NCBI RefSeq assembly: GCF_934643285.1
Contig: NZ_CAKUBT010000030.1
Span: 1-14,767 of the forward strand
Direction of reading: 5' to 3'
DNA: 14,767 nucleotides
Origin: an uncultured Ellagibacter sp.
GTDB lineage: Bacteria; Actinomycetota; Coriobacteriia; Coriobacteriales; Eggerthellaceae
Of this stretch, positions 13,157 to 14,767 are shown piece after piece. The notes beneath the pieces are model-generated. The model saw nothing but the letters and a program-made list of their open reading frames with translations. It searched no databases and was not told where the DNA came from. The position numbers were made by a program, and so were the translations under genes. The first letter of the stretch is position 1, and each line of letters opens with the position of its first letter.

Positions 13157-14767
13157 CTACGCGCTTGCGGTCGCGTTCGCGCTTGCACTCGGCTGGTCGC
13201 TTCCGGCGATCACCGTCGCGTCCCACAGACCCGCTTCGGCGCCTGCTCGCAGCTTGTCCGCGAGCTCGACTACGCGCGGGTCGGTGCGAAACGCGCACGG
13301 GTTCGCGAAGAAGCGCGCCGTCGACGAGAGCACCTCGTCGACGATGACCAGGTTGTTCTCGCGAAGCGTGCGGCCCGTCGCCGTGATGTCGACGATGCGC
13401 TCGGAGAGGCCCGTGAGCGGCCCGAGCTCGATGTTGCCGTGAAGCTTCACGATTTCGACCTGCTCGCCTTTTCTTGCGTAATAGGACTCGGTGATGCGCG
13501 GGTACTTCGTGGCCACACGGATGGAACCGCAGGTCCGATAGCGCTCGGCGACGCGTTCGTTCGCCCCCTCGGGCTCGGCCACGATGAAGCGGCACGCACC
13601 GAATTTGAGGTCCACGAGCTCGACGGTGCCCGTTTGCGCCTCGAGCAGGGAATCTTCCCCGCAGATGCCGCAATCGGCTGCTCCGAGCTCCACGAACACC
13701 GGGGCATCGGAGGGGCGCACGATGATGTACTCGACGCCGGGGTTGCGGATGATGAGCTGGCGACCTGGGTCGGCGAGTCCCGTCGTGTCGAGGCCGCATG
13801 CTGCAAGGCACGCGATGGAGTCGGGGTTGAGCGAGCCTTTGGGCACGGCGATGCGCAGCGGGCGCTCGGCTGCCTGCCGCTCGGTCGCGGCGGCGGCAAG
13901 CGCCTGGTCAAGGTAGAAGGCGAAGCCAGCTGCGGGGCGGCTCTCGCCATAGGCGCCGATTGTGTTGTCGTAGCGCCCGCCGGAGCCGAGGGGCGCACCG
14001 AGCGCGGGGGCGAAGGCGACGAACACGATGCCTGTATAGTAATCGAACGAGCTCATGACCGAGAAGTCGACGAAGATGCGATCGGCCAGGCCCTTCTCGT
14101 CGAGCTGCTCAAGGGTGCGCTCGAGGTCGGCAAGGCCGTCCTGGCAACCGAGCGGCGCAACCAGATCGCGCACGTGGGCAACCGCCTCGCGCCCGCCGCG
14201 AACGTTCGCAAGTGCGCGGATGGCCTGCGCGAACACGGGCGCAACCCCTGCTTCCTGCGCGCCTTTCCCCGTGAGCTCGTCGAGCTTGACGAAGTTGCTT
14301 GCGTGGTAGGCGGAAAGCACGCCCGACTTCCACGCCTCGCCGGCGCCGCATCCTGCGAGCAGGGCCCGCAGCACGCCCACCGTGGCGACCGAGATGCGGA
14401 AGTCCCCCACCCCGACCTGCTCGAGCGACTCGGCGAGCAGGGCGATGACCTCGGCGTCGGCGGCGGGGCCCGCTTCGCCGATGAGCTCGACGCCCACCTG
14501 CGTCATTTCGCGCGCTTCCGCTTGCGGGCGGCCTTCCGCCTCGCGAAAGACGCGCTCTTGGTAGCGGAAGCGGAAGGGGCCCGGCTGGCCGGCGAGGCGC
14601 GTTGCGCACATGCGCGCGATCTGCAGCGTTACGTCGGGGCGCAACGCCAGCAGGTCGCCGCGCGAATCGAAGAGCTTGAACGGGGTTCCTGGCACGCGTC
14701 CGCCGGCGTTCATGACGTCCATGATCTCGAGCGTGGGCGTCTCCACGGGAACGTAGCCGTTTCTCGA
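13157..14767 (-). CDS. hisZG: HisZ-HisG fusion: ATP phosphoribosyltransferase, start beyond window
   Basis: One reading frame holds two proteins that are usually separate; the beginning lies beyond 14767. Visible residues 1 to about 300 are HisZ, the histidyl-tRNA-synthetase-like regulatory subunit: GYVPVETPTLE (4-14), LLALRPDVT, RYQERVFREAEG, FDYYTGIVFVAF, and GGRYDNTIGAYG near its end. From about 303 to 522 follows short-form HisG: LRIAVPKGSL, EYIIVRPSDAPVFVELGAAD, HGNIELGPLTGL, and the PRPP loop IVDITATGRTLRENNL (about 458-473). A 20-residue linker rich in Ala/Glu joins them, and a Ser/Ala-rich tail ends the protein. It makes phosphoribosyl-ATP, the committed and feedback-controlled step. 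I see no stop or frameshift at the junction, so this is a true fusion. It is first of the his genes in view. Confidence 0.92.
   Translation of the reverse strand, partial: SRNGYVPVETPTLEIMDVMNAGGRVPGTPFKLFDSRGDLLALRPDVTLQIARMCATRLAGQPGPFRFRYQERVFREAEGRPQAEAREMTQVGVELIGEAGPAADAEVIALLAESLEQVGVGDFRISVATVGVLRALLAGCGAGEAWKSGVLSAYHASNFVKLDELTGKGAQEAGVAPVFAQAIRALANVRGGREAVAHVRDLVAPLGCQDGLADLERTLEQLDEKGLADRIFVDFSVMSSFDYYTGIVFVAFAPALGAPLGSGGRYDNTIGAYGESRPAAGFAFYLDQALAAAATERQAAERPLRIAVPKGSLNPDSIACLAACGLDTTGLADPGRQLIIRNPGVEYIIVRPSDAPVFVELGAADCGICGEDSLLEAQTGTVELVDLKFGACRFIVAEPEGANERVAERYRTCGSIRVATKYPRITESYYARKGEQVEIVKLHGNIELGPLTGLSERIVDITATGRTLRENNLVIVDEVLSSTARFFANPCAFRTDPRVVELADKLRAGAEAGLWDATVIAGSDQPSASANATASA

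Noticed and set aside
12249..13442. 397-codon plus-strand frame
   Set aside because: Antisense to hisD and the end of hisG, with no recognisable domain.

Overview
The window is a high-GC bacterial chromosome segment in which every gene I can support lies on the minus strand, so transcription runs from high to low coordinates. The combination of high GC, a DapL-type lysine pathway gene, a short-form HisG that needs HisZ, and GTG starts suits a Coriobacteriia/Eggerthellaceae-like actinobacterium. That placement is inference from gene content, not from a marker gene.

Layout in the direction of transcription: (1) 14767-7375 is a compact histidine operon, hisZ-hisG (one fused reading frame, cut by the window edge), hisD, hisC, hisB, hisH, hisA, hisF, hisI. 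No hisE and no dedicated histidinol-phosphate phosphatase gene is seen. (2) 7259-6042 is a three-gene set: a PAP2-type membrane phosphatase, a 64-residue Cys-rich protein, and a 106-residue CGCC-motif protein. (3) 6041-5471 is about 570 bases without a convincing protein gene. It holds four copies of a 16-17 base core repeat, a long-range inverted repeat, dyads, and a 15-codon ORF with a strong ribosome binding site. (4) 5470-4583 is a radical SAM protein. (5) 4370-3286 is a chorismate mutase gene overlapping a DAHP synthase gene, the entry of the shikimate pathway. (6) 3035-1252 is a ClC-type chloride channel/transporter gene overlapping a small two-helix K+ channel gene. (7) 1100-1 is LL-diaminopimelate aminotransferase (dapL), truncated at the window edge.

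The genes are mostly amino-acid biosynthesis: histidine, aromatic acids, lysine/peptidoglycan. Tight spacing and ATGA overlaps (hisD/hisC by 23 bases, chorismate mutase/DAHP synthase by 4, ClC/K+ channel by 4) imply co-translation.

The most notable observation is inside hisH. The protein carries an extra block of 49 residues, encoded by DNA with a strong imperfect inverted repeat and bounded by a 7-base direct repeat (CGCCCCC). Removing 147 bases restores a HisH of ordinary length in frame. It looks like a small palindromic element that inserted into an essential biosynthetic gene and is tolerated as coding sequence, similar in concept to Rickettsia palindromic elements.
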